This document shows, one piece after another, positions 27,055-34,337 of a stretch of 64,000 nucleotides of DNA. Numbering within the stretch: position 1 is the first letter of the stretch; every line of letters starts with the position of its first letter. Made by a program: the position numbers and the translations under genes. The notes beneath the pieces were generated by a model. The model ran no database searches. It was not told where the DNA came from and saw only the letters and a list, made by a program, of their open reading frames with translations. Source of the stretch: an uncultured Verrucomicrobia subdivision 3 bacterium (GTDB lineage Bacteria; Verrucomicrobiota; Verrucomicrobiia; Limisphaerales; UBA8199); assembly GCA_903913865.1 (NCBI GenBank), contig CAIWMU010000142.1, positions 1-64,000 of the forward strand. Direction: 5' to 3'.

Positions 27055-27753
27055 ATGAGCGCCCAGGACCCAGCGAAAAGCCAATTGTTGATAGTTGATG
27101 ACCATCCCCTGTTCCGGGAGGGTCTGAGACAGATGATTGAGCGGGATCCCCTGCTGGCCGTTTGTGGAGAAGCCGCCAACAGCACACAGGCCCTTGAGTT
27201 GATTCCCCAACTCAAGCCGGATCTGGTTCTTGTGGACATCTCCCTTGGAAGCGGCAGTGGTATAGATCTGGTCAAGTCGATCAGGGGTTTCTGGGAGGAT
27301 TTGCCGATTCTCGTCATCTCCATGCACGATGAGTCCCTATACGCCGAGAGAGCTTTGAGGGCCGGGGCCATGGGCTACGTGATGAAGCATGAATCGGGCA
27401 AGGTTGTGCGGACAGCCATCCACAAGGCTTTGCAGGGAGAAGTGACACTCAGCGACCGCATGTCATCGAATTTGATCGCGCGCCTGATGCGTGGTGGCAC
27501 CCAGAAACCGGATTCCCCCCTGGAGATTCTCAGTGACCGTGAGCTTGAAGTGTTCAGGTTGCTGGGGCAGGGGAAGGGGACCCGCCAGATTGCGGCAGAC
27601 CTGAGTGTTACGATTCCGACGGTTCACTCTTTCCGGAACCGCATCAAGGAGAAACTCCAACTCAAATCCTCCACTGAGGTGATGTTGCACGCGATCCAGT
27701 GGTCAGGCACGCAGATGGGACGGGAGGCTGCCGCATCGGATGGCAAATCGTGA
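27055..27753 (+). CDS. NarL/FixJ-family response regulator
   Basis: DNA-binding response regulator of 232 aa. The receiver domain (about 8-125) has the acidic pair DD15/16, phospho-acceptor Asp61 in LVLVDISLG, and the conserved Thr/Ser and Lys positions (ISMHDES, MKHESG). A LuxR-type helix-turn-helix occupies about 155-215 (LSDRELEVFRLLGQGKGTRQIAADL). It follows the histidine kinase by 61 bp on the same strand and is its evident partner. Targets may include the divergent GH3 gene and the downstream isomerase-like gene, but this is inference. Confidence 0.93.
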   Translation: MSAQDPAKSQLLIVDDHPLFREGLRQMIERDPLLAVCGEAANSTQALELIPQLKPDLVLVDISLGSGSGIDLVKSIRGFWEDLPILVISMHDESLYAERALRAGAMGYVMKHESGKVVRTAIHKALQGEVTLSDRMSSNLIARLMRGGTQKPDSPLEILSDRELEVFRLLGQGKGTRQIAADLSVTIPTVHSFRNRIKEKLQLKSSTEVMLHAIQWSGTQMGREAAASDGKS

Positions 27754-27787
27754 ATGGTGAGAATTATCAGTCAGGAGAGACCTTTTT

Positions 27788-28756
27788 ATGATGAACAGCA
27801 CAACACGGCGGGAAGCAATCTCAAGGGCAGGAATGCTCGCCCTGGTCGCAGCAACGTCCACGATTGTCCAACCCGGCACAGCGGGTGCCAAGGATCGAGC
27901 CAAGGCGGATTCCCGCCCATTCCGCTACTGTTTGAACATGGCGACGATCCGCGGCCAGAAGTTGGGGATCGTCCGCGAGATTGAGATTGCCGCGAAGGCT
28001 GGCTATCAGGGGATTGAGCCGTGGGTGGACTCGGTTCAGAATTACGTGAAGGAGGGGGGAGTCTTGACGGACCTGAGGAAGCGGCTCGATGACCACGGAG
28101 TGACGGTCGAGGGGGCCATCGGTTTCGCAGAGTGGATTGTGGATGATGAGGATCGCCGGGCCAAAGGCTTGGAACGTCTCAAGCGTGAGATGGACCTTCT
28201 GGCTCAGATTGGCGCCAGGCGCTTCGCTGCGCCTCCTGCGGGGGCGACGGATCTTCCGAAGCTGGATTTTGGGAAGGCCGCAGAGCGCTACCGGGCGTTG
28301 CTTGAGATCGGGGATGGGTTCGGGATTGTTCCAGAATTGGAATTGTGGGGCTTTTCAAAGAATCTGAACCGGATTGGGGAGTGCATCGGCCTTGCTATTG
28401 AGACGGGGCATCCCAAGGCATGCGTTCTTTCGGATGTTTTTCACCTCTACAAAGGAGGCTCTGATTACAAGGTCATGGAGTCAGTTCCGGGGCGGCTTCT
28501 GCCTGTTCTGCATATCAATGACCATCCTGCCGACCCTCCTCGTGACAAGATTGATGACAGCTTCCGGAATTTTCCCGGGGACGGAGTCGCTCCCCTTGTG
28601 GACATGCTCAAAGTTCTGCATGGCACCGGTGGCCAAAAGGTTCTCTCCCTTGAGTTGTTCAATCGCCAGTATTGGGCAGAGGATCCCCTTAAAGTTGCCG
28701 AAACAGGTTTGGCAAAAATTAAATCTGTGGTTGTGAAGGCCGGATTCAAGGCCTGA
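27788..28756 (+). CDS. Tat-exported TIM-barrel sugar phosphate isomerase/epimerase-like protein
   Basis: Xylose-isomerase-like TIM-barrel (AP endonuclease 2 superfamily) protein of 322 aa. The N-terminus carries a twin-arginine signal (TTRREAISRAGMLAL followed by an Ala-rich hydrophobic stretch). Metal-ligand candidates are Glu in PELELWGFSK, Asp in VLSDVFHLYKGG, His in VLHINDHP and Glu in LSLELFN. Its position 34 bp after the response regulator suggests the same transcript. These exported epimerase-like proteins are frequent in Verrucomicrobiota and Planctomycetota; substrates are mostly unknown (hydroxypyruvate isomerase or inosose-type activity has been proposed for relatives). Confidence 0.8.
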   Translation: MMNSTTRREAISRAGMLALVAATSTIVQPGTAGAKDRAKADSRPFRYCLNMATIRGQKLGIVREIEIAAKAGYQGIEPWVDSVQNYVKEGGVLTDLRKRLDDHGVTVEGAIGFAEWIVDDEDRRAKGLERLKREMDLLAQIGARRFAAPPAGATDLPKLDFGKAAERYRALLEIGDGFGIVPELELWGFSKNLNRIGECIGLAIETGHPKACVLSDVFHLYKGGSDYKVMESVPGRLLPVLHINDHPADPPRDKIDDSFRNFPGDGVAPLVDMLKVLHGTGGQKVLSLELFNRQYWAEDPLKVAETGLAKIKSVVVKAGFKA

Positions 28757-28832
28757 GATTGGTGTTCTTCCGGAGACGGGTGGGGACCGGCCCCACCGCA
28801 TCTGAAACAACGGACCTACGTGGTTGGCGCGA

Positions 28833-30386
28833 TCAAAACTCCACCCGGCGGAGGATGCCGTCATCCTTCAAAACACGGGGTATGCTGGCGTTGCGGGCGC
28901 GCCCCTCAGCCCAGCTACGCAAGCGGTTGATTTGTTCATCCATGGTTTTTGCCAGAGGAACGGTCTGTCCCAGAGCCGTCAGGATATGCTCTGTCGAAAT
29001 CTCCTGCCGGGAGTAGAAGGCATCATAAAGGGCACTGTTGATCGCCTCCTCGATTTCCGCACCGCTGAAATCCTTGCTTGCCTCCGCCAGCGTGGCGGTG
29101 TCAAAAGATTCAGGGTTGCGCCCCCGTTTTTTGAGGTGAATGCGCAGCACTTCGTTCCGCTCAGGAACAGTCGGGAGATCGACGAAGAAAATTTCATCCA
29201 GCCGCCCTTTGCGCAGCAGTTCGGGGGGTAGCTGTGATATGTCGTTGGCGGTGGCGACGACAAAGACCGGTGCGGTTTTTTCCGAAAGCCAGGTGAGGAA
29301 AGTCCCAAAGACGCGCGCCGTTGTCCCGCCATCCGTGGTTCCCGATCCCTGGGATCCGGCAAATGCCTTGTCAATCTCGTCCACCCAAAGAATGGTTGGG
29401 GCGACCGACTCCGCCACAGCGATTGCACGGCGGGTGTTCTCTTCAGAGGATCCAACCAGGCTGCCGAACATACGCCCCATGTCGAAACGGAGCAGGGGCA
29501 ACTGCCATTGGTTTGCAACGGCTTTTGCACACAAACTCTTGCCGCAGCCCTGCACACCCAGAATAAGGATTCCCTTCGGTGCTGGAAGTCCGAACGCCCG
29601 AGCCTCCCCGGAGAAGGCCACAGCCCGCTTGTTCAACCAATCCTTCAATATCGAAAGCCCGCCGACGGTTTCAAAGTTTTGATCAGTGTCATACCACTCC
29701 AGCAGACCGCTCTTGCGGATGATCTGCTGCTTTTCTGCGAAGACCTCCTGAACATTCTGCCCGGTCAGGCGCTCGTCCTTGACGATGATTTTGGCGAAAA
29801 CATTCTCAGCCTCCCCCAGAGTGAGTCCCAAAGCAGCCTGCAAAATTCGCTCGCGCCCGCTCTCGTCCAGATCAATGACCACCTGCTTGAACTGTTTGAC
29901 CTCCTCAATGATCCGGTTGAGCAGGTCGTTCAAGTCGTCCCGGGTTGGGAGTGGAAAAGACAGAACGGTGACCTCCTTCTCCAGTTCGGTTGGGATCTCC
30001 ATGATCGGGGATACCAATATGATGGTCTTAAAGGAGTTTTTCAGATGAAGGCCTATCTCCTTCAGCTTTCGAATCACGGCGAAGTTGTTCCGGGCCAAAA
30101 ATGGGTGGAAGTCCTTGAAAATATATATGGCAGGTTCAACGAGCTCCAACACCTGATCGAGCGCCATGAGAGGATCCTTGGTCGACGCGTTGCGGTTCTT
30201 CTGGGATTGGATGGATGCACCAGCGGGAACAATCCCCGTGCTGTAGCTCCACTCAAATGCCTTCTTCTGCCGCTTCTTCGCGATCTCGACGATCAAGTTC
30301 TGCACCCGCATCTCCTCGCTGGTGACCACATAAATGATCGGGTAGCGGGCGCGGATCAGGGTCTCGATTTCATTCTTAAAGTTCAT
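28833..30386 (-). CDS. Ycf46-like AAA+ ATPase, last gene of the six-gene operon
   Basis: A 517-aa cytoplasmic AAA+ protein. The N-terminal ~230 residues ([21 protein letters not shown]) match the layout of Ycf46-like ATPases known from cyanobacteria, plastids and PVC bacteria. A single AAA module follows with Walker A GVQGCGKS (about residues 276-283), Walker [12 protein letters not shown] (about 330-338), and the second region of homology with [17 protein letters not shown]. The family probably remodels a protein partner; its function is poorly known. It starts 5 bp after the 94-aa gene, which itself overlaps the radical SAM gene. Confidence 0.88.
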   Translation of the reverse strand: MNFKNEIETLIRARYPIIYVVTSEEMRVQNLIVEIAKKRQKKAFEWSYSTGIVPAGASIQSQKNRNASTKDPLMALDQVLELVEPAIYIFKDFHPFLARNNFAVIRKLKEIGLHLKNSFKTIILVSPIMEIPTELEKEVTVLSFPLPTRDDLNDLLNRIIEEVKQFKQVVIDLDESGRERILQAALGLTLGEAENVFAKIIVKDERLTGQNVQEVFAEKQQIIRKSGLLEWYDTDQNFETVGGLSILKDWLNKRAVAFSGEARAFGLPAPKGILILGVQGCGKSLCAKAVANQWQLPLLRFDMGRMFGSLVGSSEENTRRAIAVAESVAPTILWVDEIDKAFAGSQGSGTTDGGTTARVFGTFLTWLSEKTAPVFVVATANDISQLPPELLRKGRLDEIFFVDLPTVPERNEVLRIHLKKRGRNPESFDTATLAEASKDFSGAEIEEAINSALYDAFYSRQEISTEHILTALGQTVPLAKTMDEQINRLRSWAEGRARNASIPRVLKDDGILRRVEF

Positions 30387-30391
30387 TGGGG

Positions 30392-30676
30392 TTAGGGCTG
30401 TTGAAACTCGGAAATGCTGGTTGGTGCTGGATGTTTCGAAAAATGGGTCTGGCTGTCCGGTTTGGTGATAGGCTCAGGGCTTTCAATGGCACCGGAGTGC
30501 ACAACCATCAGGATCTGCTTCAGTGACGGGGTTAGGTTGTGTGCCATGATCCGTCCGTCCGGCAGAAGCAGCAGCTCACTTCCGGCTTCAAGCAGGATCG
30601 ATGGGGTGGATGTCTCTTCAGACCTTCGGTCAGGCGCTGCTTGCGGGGGCGGCTGGATCCCTGCTGAGGTATTCAT
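30392..30676 (-). CDS. Conserved-looking 94-residue protein between radical SAM and AAA genes
   Basis: A small soluble protein with a Pro/Ser/Thr-rich N-terminus (about 1-25), a compact middle (ELLLLPDGRIMAHNLTPSL, about 33-52) that looks folded, and a low-complexity Ser/Pro/His-rich tail. Its start overlaps the radical SAM stop by 4 bp, and its stop lies 5 bp before the AAA gene, so it is translated in step with both. No transmembrane segment or Cys. No family recognised. It may be a substrate, adaptor or modification target of the radical SAM enzyme or AAA ATPase; no direct evidence. Confidence 0.7.
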   Translation of the reverse strand: MNTSAGIQPPPQAAPDRRSEETSTPSILLEAGSELLLLPDGRIMAHNLTPSLKQILMVVHSGAIESPEPITKPDSQTHFSKHPAPTSISEFQQP

Positions 30677-31557
30677 TGTATCAGATTCAGGGAAAATTCC
30701 CGGGAAATGACCAGAGCCTTCCTTCGCTCATCATCCGAAAGGAGGCGCCCGATTCCGTTGCAGCGCAGAGCCTGCCAGGCAGGCCAATAGGCCAGATTCA
30801 GATTGAGCTCCACATCGGGGATGTTTGTGGCGATCCACCGCGCAATGGGTTGCCAGCAGCAGTCCACGTGACCGGGCAGGAGCAGGTGACGTATGATCAG
30901 GTGTGAGCTTGTTGCAGCCCATGCCAGATTCTCATGGAGGACCGGGAGATAATCCTGTGCCATGGCCACACTGGCTGCACAGGTGTTGTTTCCAAACTTG
31001 TAATCGATAACCCAATCGTCGAACAAGCCGCCCAGCAATTCGCGTGCTTCCAGAGTGTAATAGCCATTGGTTTTAATGGCGAGCCTTGCCGAATCCGGAA
31101 GGGTGGAAACAAGCGAGAGCAGCGCAGGGCAGTGGATCGTGGGCTCACCACCCAGCACCATGATTGAACGCGCCCCCTTTTCAAGCGCTTTGATGGCACA
31201 TCTCACGACGGTAGGAATATCGAGCAACCTGCCAGCCCGTGGATTCCAGCTTGATTCACCCGTGATACAGAATTTGCAGCGAAGGTTGCAACCGCTCAAC
31301 GCGATTGCGAAGGTGGGGGTCAGCTGGAGCTCATCGCCAGACTCCAGTTGCGCCGTGAAATAACTGGTGTCAAGGCCTGCGCCGCATGGCCCACGACCTT
31401 CGGCAAGTCTGTTTGCCCCACAACGCAGGGCGCAGAGTTGGCAGTTGGCCAACGCACTCCTTGCTGCTGAGATGCGGCTTGCGGCCAACTCTCGCCTGGC
31501 GATGCCCCCGCCCCCCGGGCGGAAATCCACCACGGCCTGCCTGACGTGGTCACTCAT
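30673..31557 (-). CDS. PflX-like radical SAM protein
   Basis: A radical S-adenosylmethionine enzyme of 294 aa. The cluster motif is CNLRCKFC (Cys90, Cys94, Cys97), and GGEPT follows as the SAM-binding segment. An additional N-terminal Cys set (CQLCALRCGANR...GPCGAG: Cys39, 42, 46, 58) is characteristic of the PflX (COG1313) group and may hold a second metal site. PflX proteins have no settled function; they resemble pyruvate formate-lyase activating enzymes but no pfl gene is near. The start overlaps the rhomboid-like stop by 4 bp, the stop overlaps the 94-aa gene by 4 bp. Confidence 0.85.
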   Translation of the reverse strand: MSDHVRQAVVDFRPGGGGIARRELAASRISAARSALANCQLCALRCGANRLAEGRGPCGAGLDTSYFTAQLESGDELQLTPTFAIALSGCNLRCKFCITGESSWNPRAGRLLDIPTVVRCAIKALEKGARSIMVLGGEPTIHCPALLSLVSTLPDSARLAIKTNGYYTLEARELLGGLFDDWVIDYKFGNNTCAASVAMAQDYLPVLHENLAWAATSSHLIIRHLLLPGHVDCCWQPIARWIATNIPDVELNLNLAYWPAWQALRCNGIGRLLSDDERRKALVISREFSLNLIQ

Positions 31558-32207
31558 AGTTCGAGGCGGTTGATCCTATCTGACGTAGAGGTTTCCGAGG
31601 GGCGCCCCCTGAGATACCACTCATGGCAGGAGATGAACATCCAGGCTGCGGGCCAGGCGCAGGCGGTGATCAGTCCATTGACCGGGCTGCAGGAGAAGAT
31701 GGCGGCAACAAGTGAAAGCAGGGAGAAAATGATCCCAGCAGTGCGCACTTTTGTGACGCCTGTGACGATGAGCGTAATATCTTCGTGACCACAGACCTTT
31801 ATCCAGGCAGCCAGCAGAGCAAACGATATTGGAGCGATTCCGAGAATCCCTATTGGATCGTGGGGTTGTAACAGTATTTTAACGACCCCGCTGCCCACGC
31901 CCCCGGCCAGACAGATACCATAAAAAAGCCAACGCGTGGATCTTGCTTCAACCCAAGCCCCCACAACCGCTATTAGAACACTATTCAGAACGAGATCCTG
32001 GATGCCGGCGGGGAACCATGAATGAGTCAGCAATCGCCAGACCTGTCCGCTCCAGAAGTCCCGTCCGGAGAGTGACAGGTAGTCTCCAAGGTCGGTCATC
32101 AGGAAGGACTTCAAGAGGATCGACGTGATGGTCAGCAGGGTCAGGAACGCCAGAAGCCAGCGGCATCCGGTGGGAATCGAATCAAAGAGATGACGCAGGT
32201 TGCGCAT
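31554..32207 (-). CDS. Rhomboid-like membrane protein lacking the catalytic Ser and His
   Basis: A 217-aa membrane protein with about six hydrophobic segments and the rhomboid layout: TM1, then the L1 loop with GQVWRLLTHSWF (conserved WR), then TM2 LVLNSVLIAVVGAWVEARSTRWL in which Asn is kept but the usual His is Asp. The catalytic GxSG in TM4 is replaced by GIAP (LGIAPISFALLAA), and the TM6 His is missing (ITACAWPAAW). It should therefore be a non-proteolytic rhomboid relative, binding rather than cutting membrane proteins. Third gene of the sigma-to-AAA operon (6-bp gap after the 80-aa gene). Confidence 0.65.
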   Translation of the reverse strand: MRNLRHLFDSIPTGCRWLLAFLTLLTITSILLKSFLMTDLGDYLSLSGRDFWSGQVWRLLTHSWFPAGIQDLVLNSVLIAVVGAWVEARSTRWLFYGICLAGGVGSGVVKILLQPHDPIGILGIAPISFALLAAWIKVCGHEDITLIVTGVTKVRTAGIIFSLLSLVAAIFSCSPVNGLITACAWPAAWMFISCHEWYLRGRPSETSTSDRINRLEL

Positions 32208-32213
32208 AGGACT

Positions 32214-32456
32214 TTACTTAAGCAGTCGCTTCCACCAGGGGAGTCGGGGATGCACAACTGCTGCCGCCGCGCACTCCTCCCGCACGGAGTCTGAGAGACG
32301 TTGGGCGAGACCCGGAGGCACAGTTATCCGGGCCGCATCGCTCCGAATCAATTCCTCTGCCGACTCCGCCTCCTCCTGATGATGGGATGTCTGTTCTGAT
32401 ACGGACACCTGTTCTTGGTGCTCCGGGCGGAAGTTCAGCTTGCGTTCACGTTTCAT
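32214..32456 (-). CDS. Small 80-residue protein coupled to the ECF sigma factor
   Basis: Charged, soluble-looking protein: a Gln/Glu-rich N-terminal half and a C-terminal helix (ITVPPGLAQRLSDSVREECA) followed by a basic/aromatic tail LPWWKRLLK. The gene begins 8 bp after the sigma factor stop and ends 6 bp before the rhomboid-like gene. The VPPGLAQR... helix recalls the short regions in anti-sigma or zinc-finger-like partner proteins, but the Cys/His metal site is absent, so it could be an atypical anti-sigma factor working with the membrane protein. Unassigned family. Confidence 0.65.
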   Translation of the reverse strand: MKRERKLNFRPEHQEQVSVSEQTSHHQEEAESAEELIRSDAARITVPPGLAQRLSDSVREECAAAAVVHPRLPWWKRLLK

Positions 32457-32464
32457 AGGAGGAA

Positions 32465-33037
32465 TCAGGCTGTCTGTGCGAATGTGGTGGCGAAAGCTTT
32501 TCGGGCTCGATGGATCTTCCCACGCACGGCATCGAGGGATTGGTCGGTCAAATCTGCGATCTCCTGATAGCTCAATTCATCATCCGCCAAAAGCAGCAAG
32601 ATGAGGCGGTATTCGGTGGGGATCTGATCCAGAGTGGACTGTATTCGCTGGCCGAGTTCCTTGGCCTCCAGAGCGTGGAGTGGCGATTTAGTAGGGGCTG
32701 GTGCTGAATCCCACACTGCTTGATCCGCGTTGGAAAACACATGCCGCTCCTGCCACGCCTGATGCAGATTTCGACAGTGATTGATCGCGATGCGGTAAAG
32801 CCAGGTCTTGACAGAGGCGTCCCCTCGAAACTGCCCCATTTTCCTATAAGCCTTCAGGAATACGTCGTGCGTCGCATCCTCAGCCTTCTGGGGATCTCCA
32901 AGGAGCCTTAAAGCGAGATAGTAGATGGCTTTGCTGTTCTGCTCGTATAGCTCAACAAAGGCGGCCGAGCCTGCCAGATCCAGCCTGGCACGGTCGCATT
33001 CCGGCGATTCCAAAGGTTTGTTCACGAGCAAGTTCAC
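32465..33037 (-). CDS. ECF-type RNA polymerase sigma factor
   Basis: Sigma-70 family extracytoplasmic function factor of 190 aa. Region 2 lies at about 30-95 (LYEQNSKAIYYLALRLLGDPQKAEDATHDVFLKAYRKMGQF, with the promoter-melting DVFLKAY), and region 4 at about 130-185 (PTEYRLILLLLADDELSYQEIADLTDQSLDAVRGKIHRARKAF). First gene of the tightly packed six-gene operon; it probably directs expression of a stress or envelope regulon, possibly including its own operon. No typical anti-sigma factor follows. Confidence 0.93.
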   Translation of the reverse strand: MNLLVNKPLESPECDRARLDLAGSAAFVELYEQNSKAIYYLALRLLGDPQKAEDATHDVFLKAYRKMGQFRGDASVKTWLYRIAINHCRNLHQAWQERHVFSNADQAVWDSAPAPTKSPLHALEAKELGQRIQSTLDQIPTEYRLILLLLADDELSYQEIADLTDQSLDAVRGKIHRARKAFATTFAQTA

Positions 33038-33154
33038 TGACGATTAGACCGCAAAGACGGAAAAATGTCACGCTGATCGAAGCGGATATCCAAATCGAAA
33101 AACAGCCCTGTTTGGAGGGTTGGTGACCGGGCAGACCGACTGTCTGGGGAGACG

Positions 33155-33991
33155 CTATTTCGCCGGTGTAACGTCGAATTCGATGCGGGTGCGGGAACGG
33201 GTCTTCCTGTTTCGAATCTCCATCTCGGTGAGTTGCCATTGCCCATTCACCTTTTTGAATTCCCTCGGATCAAACTGCTTCAACAATTCGTGGTGATCGT
33301 CATAGGCATCGGCGTGGACGATTCCCCCTGAATCAATGTCAATCCAGGAGACGACACGGGAATAGGCACCAGGCCTTGGATCAGGGTTTGTGCTCTCGAT
33401 CACCCTGCAGGACTGCCCCCGCCGCAGCTCGCTCATCAGGAGACGCTGGTCGGGCCAATGCAGGAATTCGAGGCCCAGATCACCCACCGAAAAATCACTG
33501 CCAGCAAAGGGTAGCGTGGTTTGAACGGGGTCGGACATTTGCACAGGAGGAGAATTGGAATCCTCCCCCTTGCGGAATGCGTATTGGTTGGCGGTCCCCG
33601 CTGCCTGTGAAATCAGGATTGTCGCCGCATTTGACCCTTCGACTCTGTAGATGCTCTGCCACCCGGTGGAGTTCAGCTTGATTTCGTGCACGAAAGGTAC
33701 GCGATGGGTCTGTCCCGCTCCGTTCCTGATGCTGAGGCTGCCCCGTGTTAGAATAGGGTTTGCGGGAACCTGATTTAGAACATTCGAAACCACGAAAGCC
33801 CCTTCGGTGCGAATCCTAGAGGCATCTGGAGATGGATTTCGTTGGATGTCCGCTTTTGGCTGCGAAAGCCCCCAGGGTGCAGTTGATTGAATGCAAAGAA
33901 GAATCAACACCCATCCCATTCGCCTGGCGCGTGCGCTGGCACGGGGGGGGGCTGCAGGATTGGATAGCATAGGGGGTTGGCGTTTCATCAA
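33155..33991 (-). CDS. LolA-like outer membrane lipoprotein-sorting-family protein
   Basis: Exported protein of 278 aa with an N-terminal hydrophobic signal after a basic, Pro/Ala-rich leader. The C-terminal half has the signature DFSVGDLGLEFLHWPDQRLL ... CRVIESTNP ... YSRVVSWIDIDSGGIVHADAYD, seen in outer membrane lipoprotein-sorting (LolA-like) proteins, which form a half beta-barrel for lipid or lipoprotein binding. It is upstream of the ECF sigma gene on the same strand (117-bp gap). Several Met codons exist; the Met at the start used is the longest. Function beyond lipid binding is inferred. Confidence 0.75.
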   Translation of the reverse strand: MMKRQPPMLSNPAAPPRASARARRMGWVLILLCIQSTAPWGLSQPKADIQRNPSPDASRIRTEGAFVVSNVLNQVPANPILTRGSLSIRNGAGQTHRVPFVHEIKLNSTGWQSIYRVEGSNAATILISQAAGTANQYAFRKGEDSNSPPVQMSDPVQTTLPFAGSDFSVGDLGLEFLHWPDQRLLMSELRRGQSCRVIESTNPDPRPGAYSRVVSWIDIDSGGIVHADAYDDHHELLKQFDPREFKKVNGQWQLTEMEIRNRKTRSRTRIEFDVTPAK

Positions 33992-34067
33992 TTGTGAAGG
34001 TTCAAAGTATCGGTTGGAATCAGTTCTGGACCGGAAATGATGCGATGCCGGAGCCCGGATCGAAAAA

Positions 34068-34274
34068 CTATCCAGGTTTCACTCGAATTTCGGGGCGTTG
34101 GTTCTTACGAGCGCGGAAGGTGATCGAACCTTGGGAGGGGGGGCTGTGAGTTGCAGGGCAGTTGCCACACCGGGGCAGACTGTCCCCCGACCGTCGGCCC
34201 CGCCACCACCGTCTAAGCAGGAAGGCCGCTGACAATGCCACCAACCCCAGGGATGTAACTTGCTGCCAGTCCAC
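34068..34274 (-). CDS. Small single-span membrane protein with CxxC tail
   Basis: A 68-aa ORF starting at GTG with a good Shine-Dalgarno TAAGG seven bases upstream. It has one N-terminal transmembrane helix (about 5-20), a very basic stretch (RRWWRGRRSG) and a CGNCPA motif. This layout is that of the small FeoB-associated Cys-rich membrane proteins, but feoAB is not nearby. Placed between the LolA-like gene and the divergent oligoendopeptidase gene. Confidence 0.5.
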   Translation of the reverse strand: MDWQQVTSLGLVALSAAFLLRRWWRGRRSGDSLPRCGNCPATHSPPSQGSITFRARKNQRPEIRVKPG

Positions 34275-34337
34275 ATGAAAACCTTACCGTCAAACTGTGA
34301 TCTTGCAAGAAAATGACAATTCCGGATAATTTGTGGA

